Virus record (IMG/VR): IMGVR_UViG_3300005086_000062
Location: 1-20,210 of that record
Direction: 5' to 3' (one strand)
Source of the DNA: a virus
Length of the DNA stretch: 20,210 nt
The notes under the pieces are model-generated. The model was not told the origin of the DNA. It searched no databases and saw only the letters and a list, made by a program, of their open reading frames with translations. Positions 6,186 through 14,255 of this stretch are shown here, one piece after another. Positions within the stretch are counted from its first letter, which is position 1. Each line of letters opens with the position of its first letter. Position numbers and translations under genes: made by a program.

Positions 6186-7255
6186 CACATCACCACCCAG
6201 CCGGTTGTCTGATTGCCGCTGCCGCCCTCGGCCTCCAGCTCCGGTACCGGCACTGGCTCGAAAGCCGCCGGCGGAGCCACGCGCAGCTCGGCGGTGCGGC
6301 CCTGTTCGTTCTCGATCAGCTGCACATCGCTGATCAGCATCTGTTCATCCAGCCCCAGGTAGGCATCGCGCACCAACACCAGGTCGCCCGGGCGCCACAC
6401 GCCCTGCTCATGCCGCCAAGTGCCCACGGTGTAGGTCACGCCCCGGCCCTTGGCCCAGCGCATGCGCGCCTCCAGCTCCGCCCGGGCCTTGCAGTCGGCC
6501 GGGTCGGCCGGGGTGTCGCACACGATCAGGGTGGTGCGGGGCTTGCGCACGCGGGGGTCGGTTGCCTCGGCCCGGGGGCCGGCCGCGTCCTCGCCGTTCC
6601 AGCTGTCGGTACCCGGCGTCTGGCCTTCCACGATGTAGGTGTTGAAGCGGTCCCGGTCACTGAATGCCCCGGAGCCCTTGCGGATGTTCCCGCCCAGCTC
6701 CAGCGGCGTGCGGATCTCCCGCTGCACCGCGTGCACGATCACCAGGCGGCCCTGGGCATCGCTCACGATCCGCGCGCCCCGGATCTGCGCCGCCCGCTCG
6801 ATGGCCTCGGCGATCGGCTGGCCATCCTCCAGGGCGAACTCCCGGAAGGGCTTGTCCGCGCCCACGGTGTCGATCACCTCGATGCCGTAGGGCTTGGCCA
6901 GGGCGGTGGCGATCTGCAGCAGAGTCTGTCCGTCGAAGCGCTGGTCCTTGCCGCTGCAGTCGATCAGGTCCGCCGCCTTGCTGCGGCCGCTGGCCGCGAT
7001 GGTGTGGCTGGTCGCGTCGTAGTCCGGCAGCACCTCGTCCAGGTAGCCGGTCACCACCAGCTCGTCGCCCACGTGCACCGTGCAGGCTTCGCCCGGCGTC
7101 ACCGGCCGCACCAGGCCGGACTCGGCCCAGCGTTCGGTCAAGGTCAGCTCGAAGCTGTCGGCGATCTGCTCCAGGGATAGGCGAATGCGCACTTCCTGCC
7201 AGCCCTGGTGGCGCTGGCTGCCAATCTGCAGCACGACCGGCTCGCGGTTACTCAC
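6185..7255 (-). CDS. Baseplate hub protein (Mu gpP/gp44-like)
   Basis: This 356-aa protein is of the Mu gpP (gp44) family, the central hub equivalent to T4 gp27 and P2 gpD. It opens with LQIGSQRHQGWQEVRIRLSL and FELTLTERW, has CTVHVGDELVVTGYLDEVLP, and then the SGRSKAADLIDCSG motif shared by this family. The start is the GTG at 7255, with GGAGGT five bases upstream, and it overlaps the previous gene by 8 bases. Confidence 0.93.
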   Translation of the reverse strand: MSNREPVVLQIGSQRHQGWQEVRIRLSLEQIADSFELTLTERWAESGLVRPVTPGEACTVHVGDELVVTGYLDEVLPDYDATSHTIAASGRSKAADLIDCSGKDQRFDGQTLLQIATALAKPYGIEVIDTVGADKPFREFALEDGQPIAEAIERAAQIRGARIVSDAQGRLVIVHAVQREIRTPLELGGNIRKGSGAFSDRDRFNTYIVEGQTPGTDSWNGEDAAGPRAEATDPRVRKPRTTLIVCDTPADPADCKARAELEARMRWAKGRGVTYTVGTWRHEQGVWRPGDLVLVRDAYLGLDEQMLISDVQLIENEQGRTAELRVAPPAAFEPVPVPELEAEGGSGNQTTGWVVM

Positions 7256-8498
7256 TCAGCACCTCCAGCTCGATACCGCCGCGCAGGGCGCCGGGGTGGC
7301 GGGCGTTGTTGCGCACCGCGATCTCGTCCGCCCGGGTGGCGTCGCCATACAGCCGGTGGGCCACCACCAGCGCCGGCAGGGTCGTCTGCGGCGTGTAGGT
7401 GATCAGCCCCGGCAGGGCCACCGCCCGGGTGCGCAGGTCCTCAGAGACCGCCGCGCGCAGCGCCACCAGGGCGCCGTACACGCTGTCGGTGATCGCCTCG
7501 TCGGTGGTCATCTGGGCGTCGATCAGCGCCAGGGTGTCATTGCCGGCCGCGATCGCATCCTGGCGGCTCATCCAGTCGGTGTCCGCCACCAGGCGGGCCG
7601 CCGCCACGGTGGCCGCTCGGCCGTTCAGTTGCCGGGCCGCCACAGTGTTCTGGGCGCGCTGGATGCGCTCCGGGGTGTCCGCTGTTGGCGGTGTCACGCT
7701 GTCGCTGCTGGTGCCGGTGTCCAGCATCAGCCGGGCCGCGCGGGTCGGCGTGCCAGGCGTCAGCAGCACACGGCCACCGCCGCCGCTGTCCTTGTTGCCC
7801 AGGATGGTGTTGCCGCTGTACAGGTCCAGCGCCTTCACCGGGCGCAGCACCGCGTTGCGCAGGCGGTTGTAGCCACCCAGCACGATGCCCACCATGTTCA
7901 TCGGTGCGCGGATCTGCGCCGCCACCTCGTCGGCAATGCCGCCCACCACGTCCTCGATGCCGCGCACCACCGCCGCCAGGTCGCGCTCCACCGCCACCAG
8001 CGACCAGCCCAGCAGGCCGTCGACGCTCCACTTCTCGGCGAAGTCCTGGCCCAGCTCCTCCTCGAACAGGTCCGCCGCCTGGCGTACCTCGCGCTGGGTG
8101 TCCACCGTGGTGGCCGGGTAGGCTTCCTCGCCGGCCTCGGCGAACGTCACCTGGAAGCTGCACACGCCGCCGTCCCGGGTGCTCTCGCTCCAGCGCACGT
8201 CGCTGGCCACGGCCTTGAAGCTGCCCAGGTACGGGTGCACCAGGGTGGCGGAGCCGGGGGCGTCCAGGGCCTCGATCAGTGCATCACGCTGCCGGTCGTA
8301 GTCGTCACCAGCCACGAACAACGACAGACGCCACTCGCGAGCCTTGCGGCCCATGTCCTCGGCGTAGGGCCTGTCGCGGCGCGGGTACTCATGGATCAGC
8401 CAGCGGCGGCCGCCGGTGGTGTCGGAGCGCTCCACGTGGAAGCGCACCCCGCGATAGGAGCCCGCCAGTTCCGGGTCGATGCGATCACGCCAGGTCAT
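7248..8498 (-). CDS. Mu gpN-like tail/DNA circularisation N-terminal domain protein
   Basis: This 416-aa protein has the DNA-circularisation N-terminal domain at residues 1-100 (WRDRIDPELAGSYRGVRFHV, HEYPRRDRPYAEDMGRKAR, HPYLGSFKA), as in Mu gpN (gp43). In Mu it is a tail/baseplate protein next to the tape measure. The family name comes from a claimed role in circularising incoming DNA. The ATG at 8498 has AGGAG eight bases upstream. The C-terminal two thirds is helical and variable. Confidence 0.92.
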   Translation of the reverse strand: MTWRDRIDPELAGSYRGVRFHVERSDTTGGRRWLIHEYPRRDRPYAEDMGRKAREWRLSLFVAGDDYDRQRDALIEALDAPGSATLVHPYLGSFKAVASDVRWSESTRDGGVCSFQVTFAEAGEEAYPATTVDTQREVRQAADLFEEELGQDFAEKWSVDGLLGWSLVAVERDLAAVVRGIEDVVGGIADEVAAQIRAPMNMVGIVLGGYNRLRNAVLRPVKALDLYSGNTILGNKDSGGGGRVLLTPGTPTRAARLMLDTGTSSDSVTPPTADTPERIQRAQNTVAARQLNGRAATVAAARLVADTDWMSRQDAIAAGNDTLALIDAQMTTDEAITDSVYGALVALRAAVSEDLRTRAVALPGLITYTPQTTLPALVVAHRLYGDATRADEIAVRNNARHPGALRGGIELEVLSE

Positions 8499-8541
8499 GT
8501 GCTAAGCTCCTGTTCGACCATGAATAAAAAAGGGGATCACC

Positions 8542-8748
8542 ATGAAAGCTACTGACAAAATCATGATTCAGGTGCTGATCATCAGCGCCATCCTTACCGG
8601 CGGCCTGTACTGGTGGATTTCGGACATGCACTGGGGTGTCTACCTCGGCGCCTGGTTCGTCTTTTCCGCCCTGGGATACAGCGAATGGGTGAAGCACGCC
8701 GCCAACGAGAAACAGGCAAACCAGGGCGACACAGCAGAGAATCGCTAA
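8542..8748 (+). CDS. Small two-helix membrane protein on the opposite strand (putative moron)
   Basis: This 68-aa protein is the only plus-strand gene I can support. The ATG at 8542 follows AAGGGGAT at a good distance. Residues about 8-26 (IMIQVLIISAILTGGLYWW) and 31-46 (WGVYLGAWFVFSALGY) are hydrophobic and could be two membrane helices. The tail is polar, ending KQANQGDTAENR. It fills the 252-bp gap between tape measure and gpN, stops two bases before the tape-measure stop, and is less GC-rich than its neighbours. Small membrane proteins inserted against the late operon are often lysogenic-conversion genes such as superinfection exclusion. That role is inference. Only 43 bases separate it from the divergent gpN start, so any promoter must be very short or overlap that gene. 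Confidence 0.75.
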   Translation: MKATDKIMIQVLIISAILTGGLYWWISDMHWGVYLGAWFVFSALGYSEWVKHAANEKQANQGDTAENR

Positions 8749-8750
8749 GC

Positions 8751-10700
8751 TCACGGCGCCACCCCCAGCACTCCAGCATCCACATCGAAGTCCATGCCCC
8801 CGTTGCGGCGCGCTTCCGCCACGCGGGGGCGCCCCTCGGAATCCACCACGATCCGCAGTTCGCCGCCCACCTCGGCCCGCGCCGGGCCGGGCATCGCGCC
8901 CCGGCGGTTGTCCGCCACCGGCGCGCCGGTGGGCATGGGTGCCTCCATGCCGCCGATGCCCAGGCGATCCTTCACCCAGTCCGGCATCCACTCGATCAGC
9001 CCGGTGATGCGCTCCGATAGCCAGCCGGTCAGCTGCGACCACTGGGCGCTGATCCCGTCCCACAGGCCACCGATCCACTCCTGGCCCAGCTCGGTCAGCG
9101 GGCGTGCGCCGAACAGCTCGAACACCGCGTCGATGCCCTTTAGCAGCAGCGCGGCCGGATTGAACGACAGCAGGCCCTTGGCCACCTGGCCGATGCCCTG
9201 GCTGAAATAGCCGGCGACGCCATCCCACAGCCCGCCAAACCACTCGGCGATACCGTCCCAGTGCCGGTAGATCAGCCCCGCCGGCGTCCAAGCCAGCAGG
9301 TCGCCCGCGATCTCGCCGGCGCCACGGCTGAAAAAGTCCTTCACGCCCTGCCACAGATTGCCGAACCACTCGGCAATGCCGTCCCAGTTGCGGTAGATCA
9401 GGTACACGGCACCGGCCACGGCCGCCACGCCGGTAATGATCCAGCCGATCGGGGTGGTCAGCAGGGCGAGCGACAGGGCGCGGATGCCGGCAATAGCAGC
9501 CGGCACCGCTCGGGCCACCAGCCCCATCAGGCCACGCGAAAGAGAAACCAGGGACGTAACAGCTAGAGCGACGCCGCGCACCGCGAATGAAACCAAGCTG
9601 CCGGAAGCGGCGACCACCCACCTGATAAAGGCCGGGCCATTCCTGGCGACGAACAGCCCAGCTTGAACCGACAGCCGCACGATTGATGCGCCAGCTACAG
9701 CGAGGGAGACCAGGAAGCGGCCGGCGATAAGCGCCGCAACCAGGGCAATCAGATTACCAAAGCCGCCCACTTCACCAGCGGCCCAGCTCACCGCCGCGCC
9801 CACCATCTGCATGCCACGCCACACGTCGCGGATGCCGTCCACGATGTCGCTGGCCACCGCCTCGCGGTTAGCCTGACCCAGGGCGCCCATGCGGCCGATC
9901 CACTCATTGATGGCCGGCAGCAGCTCGCCCACCACCGACGCCTGGATGCCGAACAGCACCGTGCGCAGGTCGCCCATCTGGCGGGTGTACTCGCGGCTGT
10001 TCTCGATCTCCTCCTCGGTCAGGATCGCGCCACGGTCCCGGCCGGCCTGCATCATCCGCTCGATCTCCTCGCGGGTGGCGCCCAGCATCTCCACCATCTG
10101 CTCCGCGCCCTGGCCGCCGAAGATCTCGTCCAGCACCCGCTGGCGGGCGGCGTCGTTCTCCAGGCTGCCCAGGCGCGAACGCACCAGGTCGAACATGGCG
10201 GCAGTGTCGCCGCCGGTCTTGCGCAGGTCGTCGATGTTGATGCCCAGGCGCCCGAATGCCTCGGCAGCCGGGCCGCCGGCGGTCATCACGAACTCGTCGG
10301 CGCGCAGGCTCAGCTCCTTCAGGCCGTCCACCAGGGCGTCGTTCTGCACGCCGAACTGTTTGCCGACGTACTGCCACTCCTGCAGCCAGGTGGTACCCAC
10401 GCCCACGCGCTCGGCGGCGTTCTTCACCTCGTTGCCCAGGTCGGTCACCCCCGACACCAGGCGTTCGGTGCCCCACACCGCGCCGGCGGTGATACCCCCC
10501 ATCCACAGCAGGCGCTGGCCCAGTCCCTGGGCGCGCTCCACCACCGCGCCCAGGGACTGGCTCACCCGGCGGCCGGAGGCGGCCAGGCGGTCCAGCCCGG
10601 CGCGCTGCGACAGGCCGGAGAGCGAGCGCTGGATACGACGAACCGGGCGGGTCACCCGGTCCACCAGCTCCATGACAACACTGGTCACCATGTTAGCCAT
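8751..10700 (-). CDS. Tail tape measure protein
   Basis: This 649-aa protein sets tail length and is threaded through the tube. The N-terminal half is helical, with TP901-type tape-measure character (GVGTTWLQEWQYVGKQFG, LGINIDDLRKTGGDTAAMFD). A central hydrophobic region (about 305-430) holds several possible membrane helices. Then comes a 42-aa tandem repeat built on NWDGIAEWFGNLW (about 437-446) and HWDGIAEWFGGLW (about 479-488), with a weaker third copy (WIGGLWDGISAQW). The ATG at 10700 overlaps the chaperone -1 frame by 8 bases. Confidence 0.94.
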   Translation of the reverse strand: MANMVTSVVMELVDRVTRPVRRIQRSLSGLSQRAGLDRLAASGRRVSQSLGAVVERAQGLGQRLLWMGGITAGAVWGTERLVSGVTDLGNEVKNAAERVGVGTTWLQEWQYVGKQFGVQNDALVDGLKELSLRADEFVMTAGGPAAEAFGRLGINIDDLRKTGGDTAAMFDLVRSRLGSLENDAARQRVLDEIFGGQGAEQMVEMLGATREEIERMMQAGRDRGAILTEEEIENSREYTRQMGDLRTVLFGIQASVVGELLPAINEWIGRMGALGQANREAVASDIVDGIRDVWRGMQMVGAAVSWAAGEVGGFGNLIALVAALIAGRFLVSLAVAGASIVRLSVQAGLFVARNGPAFIRWVVAASGSLVSFAVRGVALAVTSLVSLSRGLMGLVARAVPAAIAGIRALSLALLTTPIGWIITGVAAVAGAVYLIYRNWDGIAEWFGNLWQGVKDFFSRGAGEIAGDLLAWTPAGLIYRHWDGIAEWFGGLWDGVAGYFSQGIGQVAKGLLSFNPAALLLKGIDAVFELFGARPLTELGQEWIGGLWDGISAQWSQLTGWLSERITGLIEWMPDWVKDRLGIGGMEAPMPTGAPVADNRRGAMPGPARAEVGGELRIVVDSEGRPRVAEARRNGGMDFDVDAGVLGVAP

Positions 10701-10851
10701 GCTGTTTCATCTCCTCGGCCAGTTGCTCCGCCTGGTGGTACCACCACTCCAGGTCCTCCAGGTCCATCTCCAGCAGCTCCAGCGGGTTGAATCCCGTGAA
10801 GGCCACCGCCACGGTGCGGACTAGCGCCGCCCAGTCCGCGGGGGCCTGGGC
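10693..10851 (-). CDS. -1 frame extension of tail assembly chaperone (gpGT-type fusion)
   Basis: The frame read after a -1 shift at 10857-10851 continues for 52 residues (AQAPADWAALVRTVAVAF ... EEMKQHG) to the TAA at 10693. The fusion product would be about 164 aa. It lacks a convincing start of its own: the open frame runs back to about 10878, inside the upstream gene. The W-rich acidic segment (DLEDLEWWYHQAEQLAEEM) is typical of the T-domain of such chaperones and of GpE-like tail proteins. It sits directly before the tape measure, as in lambda, P2 and Mu. Confidence 0.8.
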   Translation of the reverse strand, partial: AQAPADWAALVRTVAVAFTGFNPLELLEMDLEDLEWWYHQAEQLAEEMKQHG

Positions 10852-11186
10852 AAAAAAGGCTTCATCGCTTCCAGGCACAGCACGATGTCGCGCCCGTCCA
10901 TCTCGTCACAGGCGTGCGGCGGGATGCCGGCCAGCTTGGCCACCAGGGCCATGGACTTGCCCATCTCGCCCTCGGCCTTGTCCAGCGCCTTCAGGTGCTT
11001 GCCCTTGACCTTCTTGGGCAGGGTCAGCGCCTCCAGGGTGCGCTCGCCGTCCAGCTTGCTGGCGGTGAACACCAGCGGCTCGGACAGCGCCACCTTGATG
11101 GCGTCGCCGGTGTCCTCGATGCGCGCCAGCTCCTCGTCGGTCAGGTCCATGTCCTCGCTGGCGGCGTAGATCGCTTCAATGCTCAT
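10821..11186 (-). CDS. Tail assembly chaperone, short form (Mu gp41-like)
   Basis: This 121-aa acidic, helical protein is of the Mu-type tail assembly chaperone family. It binds the tape measure during tube assembly and is not in the virion. Family features are SEPLVFTASKLDGERTLEAL (beta-rich opening common to these chaperones) and the helix pair with KALDKAEGEMGKSMALVAKL and CDEMDGRDIVLCLEAMKPF. It ends with TAG at 10821, shortly after the slippery site at 10857-10851, and the -1 shift makes the longer fusion. Confidence 0.88.
   Translation of the reverse strand: MSIEAIYAASEDMDLTDEELARIEDTGDAIKVALSEPLVFTASKLDGERTLEALTLPKKVKGKHLKALDKAEGEMGKSMALVAKLAGIPPHACDEMDGRDIVLCLEAMKPFLPRPPRTGRR
10851..10857 (-). 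promoter_or_regulatory. -1 programmed frameshift slippery heptamer
   Basis: On the minus strand the sequence is T TTT TTG in the zero frame (codons CCT TTT TTG), a standard X XXY YYZ heptamer. After slipping, the frame reads GCC CAG GCC and joins the open -1 frame up to the tape measure. Frameshifting at this place is conserved in long-tailed phages. Confidence 0.85.
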
Positions 11187-11189
11187 GCG

Positions 11190-11546
11190 TTAAACCCTCT
11201 CGCAGGTGCGGGCGGCCATGTTCAGCCGGATCTGGCCCTCGCCGCTGTTCAGTTCCGCTGTCTCGGTCACGAACGCCCCGGTCAGCATGTAGTCCTGTCC
11301 GTTGTCGCACTCGAACAGCACGGTGGCATCGCGGATCTTGCCGATCTCGATGATGTCCAGCTCCTCGGTGTGCAGAACGGTGGCCTGCAGCGTCGGCGCC
11401 ACCGGCTCCTCGTTGTAGTACACGCGCCGGCCGGCCATCTTGGTGGCGCGATTGACGCCACCCGGGTTCAGCGTGGCGCCGCGCTCGGTGGGGAACTCCT
11501 GACCATCCACGCGGATGGTCGCTACCCCTGTGATTCGTCCGCTCAT
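11190..11546 (-). CDS. Tail tube protein (Mu gpM-like)
   Basis: This 118-aa tube protein of the Mu gpM family stacks in rings inside the sheath. The family pattern is GVATIRVDGQEFPTERGATL, then a small loop and MLTGAFVTETAELNSGEGQI near the end. The ATG at 11546 follows AGGAGGG. It lies directly downstream of the sheath gene, as in other contractile phages. Confidence 0.94.
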   Translation of the reverse strand: MSGRITGVATIRVDGQEFPTERGATLNPGGVNRATKMAGRRVYYNEEPVAPTLQATVLHTEELDIIEIGKIRDATVLFECDNGQDYMLTGAFVTETAELNSGEGQIRLNMAARTCERV

Positions 11547-11585
11547 GGGTGTTTACCCTCCTGTTACACGGTGGTTAACCGGCGC

Positions 11586-13073
11586 TTAGCGCCGGAACTG
11601 GGTCTGCTGGGCGTGCACGCGGTACTGGCCGATCAGCATGGGCTGATCGATCACGTTCAGCCGGCCCGGGTCGTTCGGGTCGATGTTCGCCCGCAGGCTC
11701 TCGGCGTAGCCGCCGTAGTCGCGCACCCAGCCATAGGCCCCCATCAGCGTCAGCCGGTAGAGGTTCAGCAGCTCGGTCTTGGCCACCTTGGGCGTCATGA
11801 TCGGCTGGCTCGGGTCGTAGAACTCCCGGTCCTCGTCGGCGGCCAGCTTGTGGCGCGGGTACTTCTGCGCGAACAGGCTGATCTGCTCGAAGCGGATGCG
11901 CTCCAGCGTCTCCGGCGTGTTGATGTCCAGATAGCTGTCGTCCGCCACGCCGCTGGCGTTCTCCTGGTAGGTGGTGATCTGGCGCTCGATCTGCACACTG
12001 CCGTCGCTGGCCACGGTGTAGGTGGCAATGCCGTCGAACAGCAGCAGGTTGCGCTCGGCATCGTTCCAGCGCAGATCCTCCACCGGCGGAATCAGCCCCG
12101 GCAGGGTCAGGCGCTGCAGCGGTCGGGCCGGGTCGATGGCCAGCGACTGGGCCGCCACGATGGCGTTGGTCGCCGCCCACAGCCAGGTCGGGCTGGGCGT
12201 GATGTTGGTGCCCATGACGGTCAGGTGCGGCGAGTTGCGCCCGTTGCCCAGGGTCGCCGTCTCGCTGTGATTGCCCCGGAAGGCCGCGAACGCCCGCCCG
12301 CCGATCTGGCGCATGGGGCCGTAGCGGTCGGCCAGCTCGCCCTCGATCGCCTCCAGGCTCACCGTGTCGGTGTAGGGCAGCGCAATCCAGTTCCACCACT
12401 CGCTGCCCATGGCCGCGATCACCGGGTCCATCTCCGGGTTCACCGCGCCGCCGGTCGGCTGGGTGTAGGTCACCCGCAGGCCCTGGGGCCGCTGCTCGCC
12501 CTTCACGCTGTCGCGCAGGTCGATGTCGTCGCCGGTCTCGCCACCCCAGCGGCAGGTCAGCAGCACCTTGCTGGGCGTCACGCCGTCCACGGCCGCCGTC
12601 ACCGGCACCCGGTCGTCGGCGTTCACCGCGTCGACGATGGCCTGGGCCACCACCTGCGGGTCGTCGCCGCCGGTCATCTCCACCCACACGCGCCGGCCGC
12701 CGATGTACAGAGCCAGGGGGCGGGTCTCGGTGGGGCTGTCGGTCACCTCGATGGCGCCCTCGGCGGCCACGGCCGTCGCGGCATCCTCCAGGGCGATCGC
12801 CCAGGTCTCGGTGTACAGGTCCACCTCTTTGATGGCGCGCATCATCTCGGCCAGCATGGAGCCCCGGCCGAACAGCTCGTCGGCCTGCTCTTTGCTGGTC
12901 ACGCGCACCAGGCTGTTGGGGTCCTGGGTGCCGGTGGCCAGCTTCTGGCCGATCACCAGCAGCTTGCCCATGAACACCGCGTTGCCCGCCAGGCGGTTGT
13001 CGAACTCGATGTACCAGCCCGGCACCCGCAGGGCGGACGGGATCTCGTTAAATACGGTCGCACTGATCGCCAT
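11586..13073 (-). CDS. Tail sheath protein (Mu gpL-like)
   Basis: This 495-aa contractile sheath protein has the Mu gpL-type start (VFNEIPSALRVPGWYIEFDN), a middle region PLALYIGGRRVWVEM, and the conserved C-terminal region with APTREF-like equivalents and KTELLNLYRLTLMGAYGWV. The ATG at 13073 overlaps the gp38-like stop (TGATG). The length agrees with the Mu sheath, about 495 residues. Confidence 0.96.
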   Translation of the reverse strand: MAISATVFNEIPSALRVPGWYIEFDNRLAGNAVFMGKLLVIGQKLATGTQDPNSLVRVTSKEQADELFGRGSMLAEMMRAIKEVDLYTETWAIALEDAATAVAAEGAIEVTDSPTETRPLALYIGGRRVWVEMTGGDDPQVVAQAIVDAVNADDRVPVTAAVDGVTPSKVLLTCRWGGETGDDIDLRDSVKGEQRPQGLRVTYTQPTGGAVNPEMDPVIAAMGSEWWNWIALPYTDTVSLEAIEGELADRYGPMRQIGGRAFAAFRGNHSETATLGNGRNSPHLTVMGTNITPSPTWLWAATNAIVAAQSLAIDPARPLQRLTLPGLIPPVEDLRWNDAERNLLLFDGIATYTVASDGSVQIERQITTYQENASGVADDSYLDINTPETLERIRFEQISLFAQKYPRHKLAADEDREFYDPSQPIMTPKVAKTELLNLYRLTLMGAYGWVRDYGGYAESLRANIDPNDPGRLNVIDQPMLIGQYRVHAQQTQFRR

Positions 13074-13291
13074 CAGTCAGCCTCCTTTTGCTTGGTGGCT
13101 TCGCCCTGGGGCTTGGCCTTGGTTTTCGCCGGCGGCCTGGCCTCGACGATCGAGCCCTCCGCCTTACGGCGCGCCCAGTGGCCGCTCCAGTCCACCCAGG
13201 CTCCCTCGGCGGGCAGCGGGCGGCCGTTTTGCGGCTGGCGCACCACCAGGCCCTCGCGGGCCGGTTTGATGTATCGCTTGGTCACGGTCAT
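13073..13291 (-). CDS. Mu gp38-like small protein (DUF2635)
   Basis: This 72-aa protein is of the DUF2635 family, which in Mu-like phages lies between gp37 and the sheath gene. The N-terminus KPAREGLVVRQPQNGRPLPA, then a short WxxR segment (WSGHWARRKAEGSIVEA), is the family pattern. The C-terminus is rich in Lys, Pro and Ala. The molecular role is not known. The ATG at 13291 overlaps the preceding stop (ATGA). Confidence 0.88.
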   Translation of the reverse strand: MTVTKRYIKPAREGLVVRQPQNGRPLPAEGAWVDWSGHWARRKAEGSIVEARPPAKTKAKPQGEATKQKEAD

Positions 13292-13842
13292 GTCTCCTCG
13301 TTACCCGTGGGAATTTCGGCGTAGCTCTCGGTCGCCGGGCCTTCGCCCACCTCGTGGGTGGCGCTGTAGATGGCAAAGTCGGCCAGGTCGGCCAGATCGC
13401 GCGGCGCCGGGAAGGCCATCTCCAGCCCGAACGCCATCTCGTAGACGGCAACACCCTTGCGCTGGGCGCTGGCCGGGGTCAGCACCCGCAGCCCGTCGAA
13501 CCGCAGGCTGCCCAACTGGGCGGCCGGCTGCTGGTCCAGGGTGGGCACCACCCGCTCCACGATCTCGTAGGCGCCGATCTGGCGGCTGTTGCCGCGCTGG
13601 CGCTCCCGGCCACCGCTGGCATGGCTGGTCACCGCGTACACCAGGAAGCGGGCGGACAGGCGGCCACGGCCCCGGCCGGGGTTGCCGCCGTCGAAGTACA
13701 CCCACACGCCCGGCATCTTGCGGAAGGCCAGCGCCAGGGCGTCCTGGTCCCAGGGGCCGGGCAGGGTCTCGACGGTCTGCACCGTCTGACCCAGGGCGCC
13801 CTGGATGGCGGCGACGATGGCGTCCTCGGCGGCGGCAATCAT
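13288..13842 (-). CDS. Mu gp37-like protein (DUF1834), head-tail joining
   Basis: This 184-aa protein is of the DUF1834 family, equivalent in position to tail terminator/completion proteins. It opens with AEDAIVAAIQGALGQTVQTV, then DALALAFRKMPGVWVYF and RFLVYAVTSHASGG, and ends with a membrane-free polar tail. The ATG at 13842 overlaps the stop of gp36 by one base (TGATG). A head-tail joining role is from genome position. Confidence 0.9.
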   Translation of the reverse strand: MIAAAEDAIVAAIQGALGQTVQTVETLPGPWDQDALALAFRKMPGVWVYFDGGNPGRGRGRLSARFLVYAVTSHASGGRERQRGNSRQIGAYEIVERVVPTLDQQPAAQLGSLRFDGLRVLTPASAQRKGVAVYEMAFGLEMAFPAPRDLADLADFAIYSATHEVGEGPATESYAEIPTGNEET

Positions 13843-14252
13843 CAGTACCCCCGCAGCGTGTCGTTATCGAAGGTCCGGCCGGAGCCGGTCACCACCTTGG
13901 GTTCCGCGCTGGCCGGCGGCGGCGTATCCAGAGGCAGGTTGATCTCGCCCCGGGCGATCGCCTTCAGCTTGGCCACCGCGTCCTCGTAGCGCTGGCGCGC
14001 CTGTTCGGTGCTCACGCCCTTCTGCAGCCGGTACCGGGCAATGTCGGTGCACAGCAGCGACAGCAGGCGGGGCGTATCGGTCACCGGCAGGCGGTAGCGG
14101 GCCGCCAGGTAGCCGTCGATCTCGGCCGTGGCGTCCGTCAGGGCCTGCTCGGCCATGGCGTTGTCCACCGCCCCGGTGTGCTCCAGGTCGGTCAGCTCCA
14201 CGATCTCGGTCTCGCCGAATCGCTCGATCAGGTCGGCTACGCTGGCGTACAT
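13842..14252 (-). CDS. Mu gp36-like protein (DUF1320), head completion/connector
   Basis: This 136-aa protein is of the DUF1320 (gp36) family. Typical features are MYASVADLIERFGETEIVEL, then AEIDGYLAARYRLPV and CTDIARYRLQKG. Family members are taken as head-tail adaptor proteins with a gp6-like helical fold. It starts four bases after the preceding TAA and is coupled to gp37 downstream. Confidence 0.93.
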   Translation of the reverse strand: MYASVADLIERFGETEIVELTDLEHTGAVDNAMAEQALTDATAEIDGYLAARYRLPVTDTPRLLSLLCTDIARYRLQKGVSTEQARQRYEDAVAKLKAIARGEINLPLDTPPPASAEPKVVTGSGRTFDNDTLRGY

Positions 14253-14255
14253 CGC

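Noticed and set aside
5891-8555. Long plus-strand frames opposite the spike, hub and gpN genes
   Set aside because: These are antisense shadows of strongly supported tail genes with low-complexity products.
8485-9621. 378-codon minus-strand frame overlapping the tape measure
   Set aside because: It is offset from the tape-measure frame, Arg/Gly-rich and without an RBS. The tape measure and the plus-strand small gene explain the region better.
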